From: Bacteroidota bacterium
GTDB taxonomy: Bacteria; Bacteroidota; Bacteroidia; Bacteroidales; Bacteroidaceae
Reading direction: 5' to 3'
Assembly (NCBI GenBank): GCA_023426145.1
Contig: JAFABG010000026.1
Span: 1 to 64,000 of the forward strand
Length of the DNA: 64,000 nt
Position numbers and translations under genes: made by a program. The notes beneath the pieces are model-generated. The model saw only the letters and a list, made by a program, of their open reading frames with translations, did not search any database and was not told the DNA's origin. Numbering within the stretch: the first letter of the stretch is position 1; the number at the start of each line of letters is the position of its first letter. Shown here in pieces: positions 51,661-61,274 of this stretch.

Positions 51661-52995
51661 ATGAACGCACAAAAGGTCCTAAACGACCTGAAAAGGAGGT
51701 TCCCAAATGAGCCAGAGTATCATCAAGCAGTAGACGAAGTATTATCAACAATTGAAGAAGAGTATAACAAACACCCGGAGTTCGACAAAGCAAATTTAAT
51801 CGAACGTCTGTGTATTCCCGACAGAGTGTATCAATTCCGTGTTACTTGGATGGACGACAAAGGTAACGTTCAAACAAATATGGGATATCGTGTTCAACAC
51901 AACAACGCTATTGGTCCTTACAAAGGGGGCATACGTTTTCATTCTTCAGTGAATCTTTCTATCTTGAAGTTTCTTGCGTTTGAACAGACCTTCAAGAATG
52001 CACTTACCACCCTACCTATGGGAGGTGGTAAAGGAGGTTCGGACTTCTCTCCTCGAGGAAAATCAAATATGGAAGTCATGCGATTTGTGCAAGCTTTCAT
52101 GTTAGAATTGTGGCGCCATATTGGTCCGGAAACTGATGTTCCTGCTGGTGACATTGGCGTAGGAGGTCGTGAAGTTGGCTTTATGTTCGGAATGTACAAA
52201 AAACTAGCTCACGAATTCACCGGAACATTAACTGGAAAAGGGCGTGAATTCGGTGGCTCATTGATTCGTCCAGAAGCGACTGGTTATGGCAATATTTATT
52301 TCCTGATAGAGATGCTAAGAACAAAAGGAACTGACCTAAAAGGTAAAACTTGCTTAGTTTCAGGATCAGGAAATGTGGCTCAATACACTATTGAAAAAGT
52401 GATCGAACTAGGAGGAAAGGTAGTGACTTGTTCTGATTCAGGAGGTTATATCTATGATCCTGAAGGAATAGATCGCGAAAAGTTAGATTACATCATGGAA
52501 TTAAAGAACATGTATAGAGGTCGCATCCGTGAATATGCAGAGAAATACGGCTGTAAGTATGTGGAAGGAGCTAAACCATGGGGGGAAAAATGTGACATAG
52601 CGCTTCCTTCTGCCACTCAGAATGAGCTTAACCAAGATCATGCACGCCAATTGGTATTAAACGGCTGCATAGCTGTATCTGAAGGAGCAAACATGCCATC
52701 TACACCAGAAGCCATAAAAGTGTTCCAAGATGCTAAAATTCTATATGCTCCAGGTAAAGCAGCAAATGCTGGAGGCGTATCGGTATCGGGACTTGAGATG
52801 ACTCAAAACTCAATTAAGCTGAGCTGGAGTGCCGAAGAAGTGGACGAAAAATTAAAAAGTATAATGAAAAACATTCATGAAGCTTGTGTACAATATGGTA
52901 CTGAGGCTGATGGATATGTCAACTATGTAAAAGGTGCCAATGTAGCTGGATTCATGAAAGTAGCCAAAGCCATGATGGGCCAAGGTATTTTATAA
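51661..52995 (+). CDS. gdhA: Glutamate dehydrogenase, NADP-type
   Basis: A 444-residue hexameric-type glutamate dehydrogenase that assimilates ammonium into 2-oxoglutarate. Conserved blocks are GPYKGGIRFH (substrate Lys), LPMGGGKGGSDF, DVPAGDIGVGGREVG (catalytic Lys/Asp region) and, in the nucleotide domain, GSGNVAQYTIEKV followed by CSDSGG. The SDS sequence at the end of the second nucleotide-binding strand is as in E. coli NADP-specific GdhA. A paralogue lies at 58574-59911 and appears NAD-type. Confidence 0.93.
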   Translation: MNAQKVLNDLKRRFPNEPEYHQAVDEVLSTIEEEYNKHPEFDKANLIERLCIPDRVYQFRVTWMDDKGNVQTNMGYRVQHNNAIGPYKGGIRFHSSVNLSILKFLAFEQTFKNALTTLPMGGGKGGSDFSPRGKSNMEVMRFVQAFMLELWRHIGPETDVPAGDIGVGGREVGFMFGMYKKLAHEFTGTLTGKGREFGGSLIRPEATGYGNIYFLIEMLRTKGTDLKGKTCLVSGSGNVAQYTIEKVIELGGKVVTCSDSGGYIYDPEGIDREKLDYIMELKNMYRGRIREYAEKYGCKYVEGAKPWGEKCDIALPSATQNELNQDHARQLVLNGCIAVSEGANMPSTPEAIKVFQDAKILYAPGKAANAGGVSVSGLEMTQNSIKLSWSAEEVDEKLKSIMKNIHEACVQYGTEADGYVNYVKGANVAGFMKVAKAMMGQGIL

Positions 52996-53032
52996 TCAAC
53001 AAATAATTAGTAAGCTTTAGTTATTTAAAATA

Positions 53033-53073
53033 AAAAAACTCTCGCCTTTCGGAAGGAAGAACGGGAGTTTTTT
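53033..53073. terminator. Bidirectional terminator between gdhA and the PPDK-like gene
   Basis: AAAACTCTCG and CGGGAGTTTT pair (one G-U) and are flanked by A and T runs, so it can end transcription in both directions between the convergent genes. Confidence 0.8.
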
Positions 53074-53082
53074 CATATTCAA

Positions 53083-56058
53083 TTAATCACCTTTAGGCAT
53101 CAAAACAACTCCCACCTTCTTTCTTCCATCCATTTTAACGACTAATGGTTTATTAAAACGAACATGACGAAGATAAGCTGTTTCTTCTACAGCAGGCTGG
53201 CTGTCAAGAAACTCTTGATCATAGACTCCATCATTTATAAAAGCATTAATTGTAAAATACCCAACTCCGAATGAAGTTAAATTCTGGAAAAAGTGTGTTC
53301 CTTGACTAGGATCTACTCTATAATTTGTCAGGCCGGCTTCAACGATCACACGAGCAGCTGAAATATGTGGCCATTTTACAGGGATTCCCAACCAAGTATC
53401 ACTACTTCCCCATCGCCCAGGGCCAACTAATACATAGTTCTTTCCAGCATCTAAAAATTGCTGATTCATCTTTTCTATTTCCCAAGCAATTGCCTGATTG
53501 TTGGATGCACTATATAGCTCTGTCTTTACATAAATAAGATCATAAATATCATTCATGACCCCATGCCCCAATGAATTATTGGAACGAAGAATAACTTCTT
53601 CATCGGGTATCTTACTTAAATCTTCATCTAATACTTCTTTAGTATCCACTATCGGGCGAATTTGCAAAAGATAAAAAACACCCGTTTTATCCTGCTCACG
53701 GCTCAATGTTGCAGCAAACTCTATTTCAATGGGACGACGCATTTCTTGTTCACCATACTTCAAAACTAGTTGCAATATCCTTGCCAATGGAAAAACATCA
53801 TGTTGTAGAATATTCGCAAACGTGATCACCTTACGTCCCCCAGGATATAATCCGTCACGAATTACTTGGTCGTATGGATCGTAAGTAGAGGCTATATAAC
53901 GCAAAGAGCCGTCACTTTCGGCCTCCTTTACCGGAAGTTTTAATAAATTGAATCCATCATCAATAGAAAAATCATGGCCTACATTTTTCAAGTCTAACGC
54001 ATAAAAGCGAGTTTGGGTCTCCTTTAATGCTATTTCCATTTCACTCGTTTGCAAGACATTATTCGGATGATAAGGCGAGAAGCGAAGCGTCATACCCCCA
54101 TCGACGATGTATTTACCCAAACCTAACGCCAAATTCACCGTACCTTCTTCTGCTTTTTCATCCCCCAGCGGATAATAATTCAACGAACGCGCTACTCCAG
54201 ACATAGATGGATAATAGCGTTCACCATACTGATTACCCACTACTTCTTGTAGAATAACTGCCATCTTTTCTTGGTCAATGACATTGGAAGTCGCTTGCAT
54301 ATAAGCTTTACTGTCTCGAAAATAGACTGAAGCATAAACACCTTTAATCGCATCAGAAAGCATACGAAGCATTTCATATCGATCATCCAAATAAGGTATC
54401 ATGTAAGTGCTGTAAATACCAGCGAAAGGCTGATAATGGGAATCTTCTAACAAAGAAGAAGAACGAACAGCTATGGGAGACTTTACAACATCAAAAAAAG
54501 TAAAAAAGTCCTCTACCAAGCGATCAGGTAATTTCGCTTTGAGAAAATATCTCAGAATTGTATCATCATCAGCATCCTCCGATAACGCTATCTGATACAA
54601 GCCATTCGTTTCCATAAATTCATCAAAGACGTCTGTACACAACACTACCGTCTTTGGAATGACTACTTGAGCATTCTCAAACTCTTCAAATTCAGAATAG
54701 CGTTTCACCATATTATCAATAAAAGCAAGACCACGCCCCTTTCCGCCCAAAGACCCATCTCCGATACGAGCAAAATTGGAATAACGGTCGAAACGATCAC
54801 GCTTAAACACGGCTACAACTCCCTGATTTTTCATCTTTCGGTATTTCACAATGGCCTCAAATATAATTAGTCGATGAGCATCAGCATCTTGTAGACTGCT
54901 CCAAGTGATGGGTTTAAGAAACTCAGCCACAGGAAACATGGCGCGTGAATAAAGCCAACGCGACACATGGTTCCGACTGATGTGATAAAGAAAAGACTCA
55001 GCGGGCAATGCAAATAGGATATTTTGTAACTCTTTTAGGTTTCGCACATGAGCAATTTCTTCACCGGTCTCGGGATTACGAAACACAAAATCGCCAAAAC
55101 CAAAATTATCAGAAACAATACGACGCAGATCAACATCCATCTTCTTTGAGTTTTTGTCGATGAAACTCGCACCATACTTGGCTGCATAAGAAGCATTTTC
55201 GGATTCGGAAGACTGAATGATTAAAGGCACAAAGGGATCGTTCTTCCGAATAGTAGCACAAAGTTTAATACCCGCCAAACCATCCTTTTCACCTCGTTCC
55301 ACTTTTGGAAAGCGGACATCAGTAATTACTCCTAGAATATTATTCTGATATTTCTGATAAATCTCTATGGCTTCTTGATAAGTACGAGCCAAGACTATTT
55401 TAGGACGTCCACGCATACGAAGTGTACGCTGATGAGCATTCAATGCTTCGGTAGAGAACTCCTGACTTTGCTTCAACACAAATTTATATAGATTGGGAAG
55501 AATAGAAGAGTAAAATCGAATACCATCTTCCACTAAGAGTATCATCTGCACCCCCACTTCCTGCACATCATGTTCCAAGTTCATCTTATCTTCAATCAAC
55601 TTGATAATCGAAAGCAGTAAATCCGTATTCCCTAACCAACAAAATACATAATCAAAAGCACTAAGATCTTCATTGATAATACGTTTGGTGATACCATGAC
55701 TGAAAGGAGTGAGAATAACAATAGGAATCTGTTCATACTTTTCTTTTATATGACGACCGATATCAAAACTATCATTATCTGCAGTACCCGGCATACAAAT
55801 AACCAAATCATACGGCATACTATCGAGCTGTGAAAGTGCTTCTTCTTCAGTAGATACCTGAGAAAAACGAGGAGGATAACGAAGAGACAAAGAGGTATAT
55901 TCATTAAATATCTTTTCATCAATGCGACCGTCATCTTCAAGCATAAACGCATCGTATGGATTGGCTATGAGAAGGATGTTAAATATACGCCGGGTCATCA
56001 AGTTCGCAAATTGCGTATCCTTAAAATAAAGTTGATTTAATTTATACTTACTGAGCAT
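53083..56058 (-). CDS. Double receiver-like / PEP synthase-like ATP-grasp fusion protein
   Basis: A 991-residue cytoplasmic protein. Residues about 25-150 form a degenerate receiver domain, with Met in place of the phospho-acceptor (DLVICMPG). Residues about 168-315 form a second receiver domain with the acidic ILLVEDG start and Asp in GVITDVRFP. From about 440 on there is a pyruvate phosphate dikinase / PEP synthase N-terminal ATP-grasp region (IGDGSLGGKGRGLAF, SPIAVRSSSLLEDS, LLQIRPIVDTKE). I see neither the phosphohistidine domain nor the PEP-binding barrel, so it should not make PEP by itself. It may be a phosphotransfer-controlled kinase or ligase. The biological role is unknown. Confidence 0.8.
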   Translation of the reverse strand: MLSKYKLNQLYFKDTQFANLMTRRIFNILLIANPYDAFMLEDDGRIDEKIFNEYTSLSLRYPPRFSQVSTEEEALSQLDSMPYDLVICMPGTADNDSFDIGRHIKEKYEQIPIVILTPFSHGITKRIINEDLSAFDYVFCWLGNTDLLLSIIKLIEDKMNLEHDVQEVGVQMILLVEDGIRFYSSILPNLYKFVLKQSQEFSTEALNAHQRTLRMRGRPKIVLARTYQEAIEIYQKYQNNILGVITDVRFPKVERGEKDGLAGIKLCATIRKNDPFVPLIIQSSESENASYAAKYGASFIDKNSKKMDVDLRRIVSDNFGFGDFVFRNPETGEEIAHVRNLKELQNILFALPAESFLYHISRNHVSRWLYSRAMFPVAEFLKPITWSSLQDADAHRLIIFEAIVKYRKMKNQGVVAVFKRDRFDRYSNFARIGDGSLGGKGRGLAFIDNMVKRYSEFEEFENAQVVIPKTVVLCTDVFDEFMETNGLYQIALSEDADDDTILRYFLKAKLPDRLVEDFFTFFDVVKSPIAVRSSSLLEDSHYQPFAGIYSTYMIPYLDDRYEMLRMLSDAIKGVYASVYFRDSKAYMQATSNVIDQEKMAVILQEVVGNQYGERYYPSMSGVARSLNYYPLGDEKAEEGTVNLALGLGKYIVDGGMTLRFSPYHPNNVLQTSEMEIALKETQTRFYALDLKNVGHDFSIDDGFNLLKLPVKEAESDGSLRYIASTYDPYDQVIRDGLYPGGRKVITFANILQHDVFPLARILQLVLKYGEQEMRRPIEIEFAATLSREQDKTGVFYLLQIRPIVDTKEVLDEDLSKIPDEEVILRSNNSLGHGVMNDIYDLIYVKTELYSASNNQAIAWEIEKMNQQFLDAGKNYVLVGPGRWGSSDTWLGIPVKWPHISAARVIVEAGLTNYRVDPSQGTHFFQNLTSFGVGYFTINAFINDGVYDQEFLDSQPAVEETAYLRHVRFNKPLVVKMDGRKKVGVVLMPKGD

Positions 56059-56105
56059 AACTATTCTCCTTTCTTTATACTATACATAGAATCGTTTATA
56101 AAATA

Positions 56106-56128
56106 ACGGAGTCACTATTCTACTCCGT
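56106..56128 (-). promoter_or_regulatory. Leader hairpin of the receiver/PPDK-like gene
   Basis: ACGGAGT and ACTCCGT form a perfect 7-bp stem with a 9-base loop in the long 5' leader, about 50 bp before the start codon. A mild A/T-rich region follows, so an attenuator is possible but unproven. Confidence 0.35.
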
Positions 56129-56202
56129 AAAAAGAGACATTTCTTTTCAAACAGATTTCTAATAGAACTATCCATAGCACGATTTGGTTGTTGTTTATGT
56201 CG

Positions 56203-56210
56203 CAAAGTTA
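56203..56210 (-). promoter_or_regulatory. Promoter -7 element of the receiver/PPDK-like gene
   Basis: The minus strand reads TAACTTTG (TAnnTTTG). It predicts a leader of about 135 nt containing the hairpin at 56106-56128. Confidence 0.5.
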
Positions 56211-56276
56211 ATTTTTTAAATCTCATCTCCCATGATCTTCTTTATAAAATGTTGTTGCTTATCGTTTATTATTTTG

Positions 56277-56284
56277 TAGTTTTG
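56277..56284 (+). promoter_or_regulatory. Promoter -7 element of the prolyl oligopeptidase gene
   Basis: TAGTTTTG fits TAnnTTTG, 36 bp before the start codon at 56321. Confidence 0.55.
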
Positions 56285-56320
56285 TGTCTTAATATTTAAT
56301 TTCGAAACAACTTTATCGGT

Positions 56321-58432
56321 ATGAAAAAAGTAACTTTACTTATGAGTGGAATCTTAATCACATCCTGTGCTACTCAACAGAAAAAGCCTATCTATCCGGA
56401 AACTGCCAAAGTAGATACAGTAGATGTGTACTTTGGAACACAAGTACATGATCCTTATAGATGGCTTGAAAATGACACAAGTGCAGCTACCGCTGCTTGG
56501 GTTGAAGCACAAAACAAGGTAACGAATGAATATCTGAATCAAATTCCCTTCCGCCAAACACTTTTGAATCGTTTGACAACATTGGCAGATTATGAAAAGA
56601 TTAACGCACCTTTCAAAAAACATGGGAAATATTATTTCAGCAAGAATGATGGTTTGCAGAACCAAAGTGTATTCTATGTACAGGACTCATTAAATTCAGA
56701 ACCTCGCGTTTATCTCGATCCTAATCAGCTTTCAACTGACGGTACAGTTGCACTTACTGGACTTTATTTCTCACACAATGGGAAATACATTGCCTATAGT
56801 ATTTCTAGAAGTGGCTCAGATTGGTCTGAGATATACGTAATGGATACAGCAACTGGCAAACTGCTTAAAGACCATATCGTATGGGCCAAATTTAGTGGAG
56901 CAGCTTGGCAAGGAGATGGCTTTTACTATAGCGCGTATGATGCGCCTTCGAAAGGAAAAGAATTTTCGAATGTAAATGAGAACCACAAAATATATTTTCA
57001 CAAGATTGGCGAACCTCAATCTTCAGACAAGCTTATTTATCAGAATCCTAACTATCCGAAACGTTTCTATACTGCGGAGACAAGCGAAAACGAACAAATT
57101 CTTTTCTTAACTGAATCCGGAGCAGGAAGAGGAAATAATTTATTTATCAAAGATTTAAGTAAATCAAATTCTACATTCACACAGCTTACTACTGACTTCG
57201 ATTTCCAATATATGCCTATTGAAGTTATTGGCAACCAAATGTATATATTCACCAACTACGGCGCTCCGAAAAACAGAATCATGACTGCCGATATAAACCA
57301 TCCAAAGTTGGAAGATTGGAAAGAACTTATTCCAGAATCAGATGCTGTGCTATCGGAAGCAGAAGTCATTGGTGGAAAGCTATTTCTCACTTACGATAAA
57401 GATGCTTCGAACCATGCCTATGTATATACGTTGGAAGGTAAAAAATTACAAGAAATCAAATTACCTTCACTCGGATCTGTAAACTTCAGCGGTGACAAAG
57501 ATGACAAAGAATGCTTCTTTAGCTTTACCTCTTTTACCATACCAGGAGCAATCTATACTTATGATATGGATAAGAACTCATACAAACTCTATAAAGCTCC
57601 AAAAGTTCAATTCAACGCAGATGATTTTGTCACTGAACAAGTTTTCTTCCCCAGCAAAGACGGTGTAAAAATCCCGATGTTCTTGACGTATAAGAAGGGA
57701 CTTAAAAAAGATGGTAGAAATCCAGTGTTCCTTTACGGATATGGTGGTTTCGCAATCAGTTTGAATCCAAGATTCAGTTCTTCACGCATCCCATTCCTTG
57801 AAAACGGAGGAATTTATGCTCAAGTAAACCTACGTGGAGGAAGCGAATACGGCGAAGCATGGCATATAGCAGGTACTAAAATGCAAAAGCAAAATGTGTT
57901 CAATGATTTCATCGCTTCAACCGAATATCTTATTAACCAGAAATATACTGATAAAGATAAAATAGCTATTGTGGGTGGATCCAACGGAGGACTTCTAGTA
58001 GGTGCATGTATGACCCAGCGCCCAGACCTCTTTCGCGTAGCGATCCCTGAAGTAGGTGTTATGGACATGCTTCGTTATCACAAATTTACTATTGGTTGGA
58101 ACTGGGCAAGCGACTATGGAACGAGCGAAGACAGCAAAGAAATGTTTGAATACCTAAAAGGTTATTCTCCATTGCACAACCTAAAAGCCGGCACCAAATA
58201 CCCAGCAACTCTTGTGACCACAGCAGATCATGATGATCGTGTTGTTCCTGCACATTCATTTAAGTTTGCCGCAACCTTACAAGCCGACAACGATGGCACG
58301 TATCCTACCCTAATCCGCATTGACAGTAAAGCGGGTCATGGAGCAGGAAAACCAATGACTAAAGTTTTGGAAGAACAAGCAGATATCTACGGCTTCATCA
58401 TGTATAATCTAGATATGAAACCTACGTTCTAA
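56321..58432 (+). CDS. Prolyl oligopeptidase lipoprotein (S9A)
   Basis: A 703-residue serine peptidase that cleaves short peptides after proline. Lipobox ITSC (Cys16) indicates membrane anchoring. The N-terminal region DPYRWLENDTSAAT is typical of S9A, followed by a seven-bladed propeller and the catalytic domain with GGSNGG (Ser554), DHDDRVVP (Asp near 638) and AGHGAGKP (His673). It lies far from the utilisation locus and has its own promoter, but could complete the breakdown of proline-rich peptides. Confidence 0.94.
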   Translation: MKKVTLLMSGILITSCATQQKKPIYPETAKVDTVDVYFGTQVHDPYRWLENDTSAATAAWVEAQNKVTNEYLNQIPFRQTLLNRLTTLADYEKINAPFKKHGKYYFSKNDGLQNQSVFYVQDSLNSEPRVYLDPNQLSTDGTVALTGLYFSHNGKYIAYSISRSGSDWSEIYVMDTATGKLLKDHIVWAKFSGAAWQGDGFYYSAYDAPSKGKEFSNVNENHKIYFHKIGEPQSSDKLIYQNPNYPKRFYTAETSENEQILFLTESGAGRGNNLFIKDLSKSNSTFTQLTTDFDFQYMPIEVIGNQMYIFTNYGAPKNRIMTADINHPKLEDWKELIPESDAVLSEAEVIGGKLFLTYDKDASNHAYVYTLEGKKLQEIKLPSLGSVNFSGDKDDKECFFSFTSFTIPGAIYTYDMDKNSYKLYKAPKVQFNADDFVTEQVFFPSKDGVKIPMFLTYKKGLKKDGRNPVFLYGYGGFAISLNPRFSSSRIPFLENGGIYAQVNLRGGSEYGEAWHIAGTKMQKQNVFNDFIASTEYLINQKYTDKDKIAIVGGSNGGLLVGACMTQRPDLFRVAIPEVGVMDMLRYHKFTIGWNWASDYGTSEDSKEMFEYLKGYSPLHNLKAGTKYPATLVTTADHDDRVVPAHSFKFAATLQADNDGTYPTLIRIDSKAGHGAGKPMTKVLEEQADIYGFIMYNLDMKPTF

Positions 58433-58514
58433 ATCCAAGGATAAGAGAAATATCATTTTATTATTATATTATCAAAAATTAAAGGTAAATCTGATTAGAT
58501 ATGAAAACTTTTCA

Positions 58515-58522
58515 TATATTTG
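58515..58522 (+). promoter_or_regulatory. Promoter -7 element of the second glutamate dehydrogenase gene
   Basis: TATATTTG fits TAnnTTTG, 51 bp before the start codon at 58574. Confidence 0.55.
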
Positions 58523-58573
58523 CAACATTAGCAGTTTACATTTTATCAGAATAACTTTAATAAAAAGAATATT

Positions 58574-59911
58574 ATGAACATCCAAAAAATCATGTCCTCA
58601 TTAGAGGCTAAGCACCCGGGTGAATTAGAGTACCTTCAAGCTGTGAAAGAAGTACTTCTTTCCATAGAAGACATCTATAACCAACACCCCGAATTTGAGA
58701 AAGCTAAGATTATTGAAAGATTGGTTGAACCCGATCGTATCTTTACTTTCCGTGTTACCTGGGTAGACGATAAGGGAGAAGTTCAAACCAACCTTGGCTA
58801 TCGCGTACAATTTAACAACGCGATCGGTCCTTATAAAGGCGGCATTCGCTTTCATGCTTCCGTAAACCTCTCTATTTTAAAATTCCTCGGATTCGAACAG
58901 ACCTTTAAAAATGCATTGACCACACTACCTATGGGTGGTGGCAAAGGTGGATCCGACTTTTCACCACGTGGCAAAAGTGATGCAGAAATCATGCGTTTCT
59001 GCCAAGCATTTATGCTCGAGCTTTGGCGTCATTTAGGACCGGATATGGATGTTCCGGCTGGTGATATCGGTGTGGGTGGACGTGAAGTTGGTTATATGTT
59101 CGGTATGTATAAAAAACTAACCCGAGAATTTACAGGAACATTTACAGGAAAAGGCTTAGAATATGGTGGCTCTTTGATCCGTCCTGAAGCTACAGGCTTT
59201 GGAGGGTTATATTTCGTAAACCAAATGCTAGAAGCGAAAAACATAGCCATCAAAGACAAGACTATAGCCATTTCTGGTTTCGGTAATGTGGCATGGGGAG
59301 CAGCTCTGAAAGCGACCGAACTAGGAGCCAAAGTTATCACCATTTCTGGACCTGATGGTTACATCTACGATCCAGATGGAATAAGCGGAGAAAAAATAGA
59401 TTACATGCTTGAACTTAGAGCTTCTGGCGATGACATTGTAGCCCCTTATGCTGAGAAATATCCAAATGCAATTTTCGTTGAAGGGAAACACCCCTGGGAA
59501 GTTAAAGCTGATATTGCTCTTCCATGTGCTACACAAAATGAATTAAACGGTGAAGACGCAGCATGTCTAATCAAGAATAATGTGCTTTGTGTAGGTGAAA
59601 TCTCTAATATGGGATGCACTCCTGAAGCTATTGACTTATTCATTGAGCATAAAATAATGTATGCTCCGGGTAAAGCGGTAAATGCAGGTGGTGTTGCCAC
59701 TTCTGGTTTGGAAATGTCACAAAACGCTATGCATCTAAGCTGGAGTGCTGCTGAAGTAGATGAAAAACTTCACACAATTATGCATGGCATTCATGCACAA
59801 TGTGTAAAATATGGTACTGAATCAGACGGATACATAAATTACGTAAAAGGTGCGAACATTGCGGGCTTCATGAAAGTGGCTCACGCAATGCTTGGACAAG
59901 GCGTTATTTGA
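58574..59911 (+). CDS. gdhB: Glutamate dehydrogenase, NAD-type
   Basis: A 445-residue paralogue of the enzyme at 51661-52995. The substrate-domain motifs are shared (GPYKGGIRFH, LPMGGGKGGSDF, DVPAGDIGVGG). The nucleotide domain differs: GFGNVAWGAALKATELGAKVITISGPDGYIYDPDG resembles the NAD-specific Clostridium symbiosum enzyme, with SGPDG where the NADP form has SDS. It may run mainly in the catabolic direction or accept both cofactors. Its strong terminator lies 61 bp downstream. Confidence 0.92.
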   Translation: MNIQKIMSSLEAKHPGELEYLQAVKEVLLSIEDIYNQHPEFEKAKIIERLVEPDRIFTFRVTWVDDKGEVQTNLGYRVQFNNAIGPYKGGIRFHASVNLSILKFLGFEQTFKNALTTLPMGGGKGGSDFSPRGKSDAEIMRFCQAFMLELWRHLGPDMDVPAGDIGVGGREVGYMFGMYKKLTREFTGTFTGKGLEYGGSLIRPEATGFGGLYFVNQMLEAKNIAIKDKTIAISGFGNVAWGAALKATELGAKVITISGPDGYIYDPDGISGEKIDYMLELRASGDDIVAPYAEKYPNAIFVEGKHPWEVKADIALPCATQNELNGEDAACLIKNNVLCVGEISNMGCTPEAIDLFIEHKIMYAPGKAVNAGGVATSGLEMSQNAMHLSWSAAEVDEKLHTIMHGIHAQCVKYGTESDGYINYVKGANIAGFMKVAHAMLGQGVI

Positions 59912-59972
59912 TACTTAAGTTTTTAAATGTCCTTTAAAGGACTTTGTTTAGTTGTATTTGTATTTGTGGTTT

Positions 59973-60016
59973 GCGCTACCGCCTCCTGTGACAGGACGCG
60001 GCAGCGCTATTTTTTT
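59973..60016 (+). terminator. Strong intrinsic terminator of the second glutamate dehydrogenase gene
   Basis: A GC-rich stem (GCGCT/AGCGC, CCGC/GCGG, TCCTG/CAGGA with single mismatches between) is followed by seven T residues. It sits inside the N-terminal extension of the longest M24 peptidase frame, arguing against that extension. Confidence 0.9.
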
Positions 60017-60046
60017 GATATTAACACATTTTTCAATGGAATTAAT

Positions 60047-60054
60047 TATCTTTG
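60047..60054 (+). promoter_or_regulatory. Promoter -7 element of the M24 peptidase gene
   Basis: TATCTTTG fits TAnnTTTG, 28 bp before the ATG at 60083. With the terminator just upstream it fixes that ATG as the start. Confidence 0.7.
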
Positions 60055-60082
60055 TCGCATTATAATAGAAATAAACATAAAA

Positions 60083-61246
60083 ATGCTACAACCAGAATTA
60101 AAACTCAGACGCGATAAAATTCGTAGCCTGATGGTATCGCAGGGCATCGACGCAGCCCTCATCACGTGTAATGCGAATTTAATCTACACGTATGGCTGTG
60201 TAGTTAGCGGCTATCTCTATCTTCCTCTTCACTCACCAGCATTGCTATTTTTCAAACGCCCCAATAATATTTCGGGAGAACATTCTTTCTCCATTCGTAA
60301 ACCGGAACAAATTGTCGACATTCTGAAAGAAAAAGGGTTACCATTACCTACAAAGCTAATGCTAGAAGGCGATGAACTTCCTTATACTGAATATTGCCGC
60401 CTAGCTAATTTGTTTCCAGAAGTTGAAGTGGTGAATGGCACACCGCTCATTCGTGAGGCCCGCAGCATAAAGACAGCTATTGAGATTGAAATGCTACGCC
60501 GATCAGGAATAAACCACGCCAAAGCTTATCAACAAATCCCTAGTGTTTACCGTTCGGGGATGACAGATCTTGAGTTTTCTATTGAAATAGAACGCCTCAT
60601 GCGCTTACAAGGTGGTCTAGGCATTTTCCGCGTTTTCGGAAGAAGCATGGAGATCTTCATGGGTAGCGTTCTATCAGGAGATAATGCCGGTTATCCTTCT
60701 CCGTATGATTTTGCTTTGGGCGGACGCGGGTTAGATCCAGCTCTTCCTGGAGGAGCAAACAACACATTACTTAAAGAAGGGCAAAGTGTTATGGTTGATC
60801 TTGGCGGTAATTTCAACGGATATATGTGTGACATGAGTCGCGTGTTCTCCATTGGGAAATTACCAGAAGAAGCTTACACAGCTCATCAGGTATGTCTTGA
60901 CATTCAAGAAAAGATCGCTTCAATAGCAAAACCCGGTGTTACGTGTGAAAGTCTCTACGACACAGCTGTCGAAATGGCTACTAAAGCGGGGTTTGCTGAT
61001 CAGTTTATGGGAACCGGGCAACAAGCCAAGTTTATAGGCCACGGCATTGGCCTTGAAATAAATGAAGCACCAGTTTTAGCTGCTCGAATGAAACAAGAAT
61101 TGGAACCTGGTATGGTGTTTGCTCTCGAACCGAAAATCGTTATTCCAGGTGTAGGTCCTGTAGGAACTGAGAATTCTTGGGTAGTAACTAACGAAGGCTT
61201 AGATAAACTGACAATCTGTAATGAAGATATTATAGAGTTAGCATAA
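60083..61246 (+). CDS. M24 family metallopeptidase (Xaa-Pro aminopeptidase/dipeptidase-like)
   Basis: A 387-residue cytoplasmic pita-bread peptidase. The N-terminal creatinase-like domain (1 to about 130) precedes the catalytic domain with the five expected metal ligands: Asp pair in MVDLGGNFNGYMCDMSRV, His in GHGIGLEINEAP, Glu in FALEPKIVIPG and Glu in GPVGTENSW. It would remove N-terminal residues preceding proline or split Xaa-Pro dipeptides. A longer frame from 59927 runs through a terminator and a promoter and is rejected. Confidence 0.9.
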   Translation: MLQPELKLRRDKIRSLMVSQGIDAALITCNANLIYTYGCVVSGYLYLPLHSPALLFFKRPNNISGEHSFSIRKPEQIVDILKEKGLPLPTKLMLEGDELPYTEYCRLANLFPEVEVVNGTPLIREARSIKTAIEIEMLRRSGINHAKAYQQIPSVYRSGMTDLEFSIEIERLMRLQGGLGIFRVFGRSMEIFMGSVLSGDNAGYPSPYDFALGGRGLDPALPGGANNTLLKEGQSVMVDLGGNFNGYMCDMSRVFSIGKLPEEAYTAHQVCLDIQEKIASIAKPGVTCESLYDTAVEMATKAGFADQFMGTGQQAKFIGHGIGLEINEAPVLAARMKQELEPGMVFALEPKIVIPGVGPVGTENSWVVTNEGLDKLTICNEDIIELA

Positions 61247-61274
61247 AAAAAGTCAATTTCAAAAATTACAAAGA

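Noticed and set aside
59927..60082. N-terminal extension of the M24 peptidase
   Set aside because: It runs through a GC-rich terminator with a T tract and a TAnnTTTG promoter; the ATG at 60083 is the sensible start.
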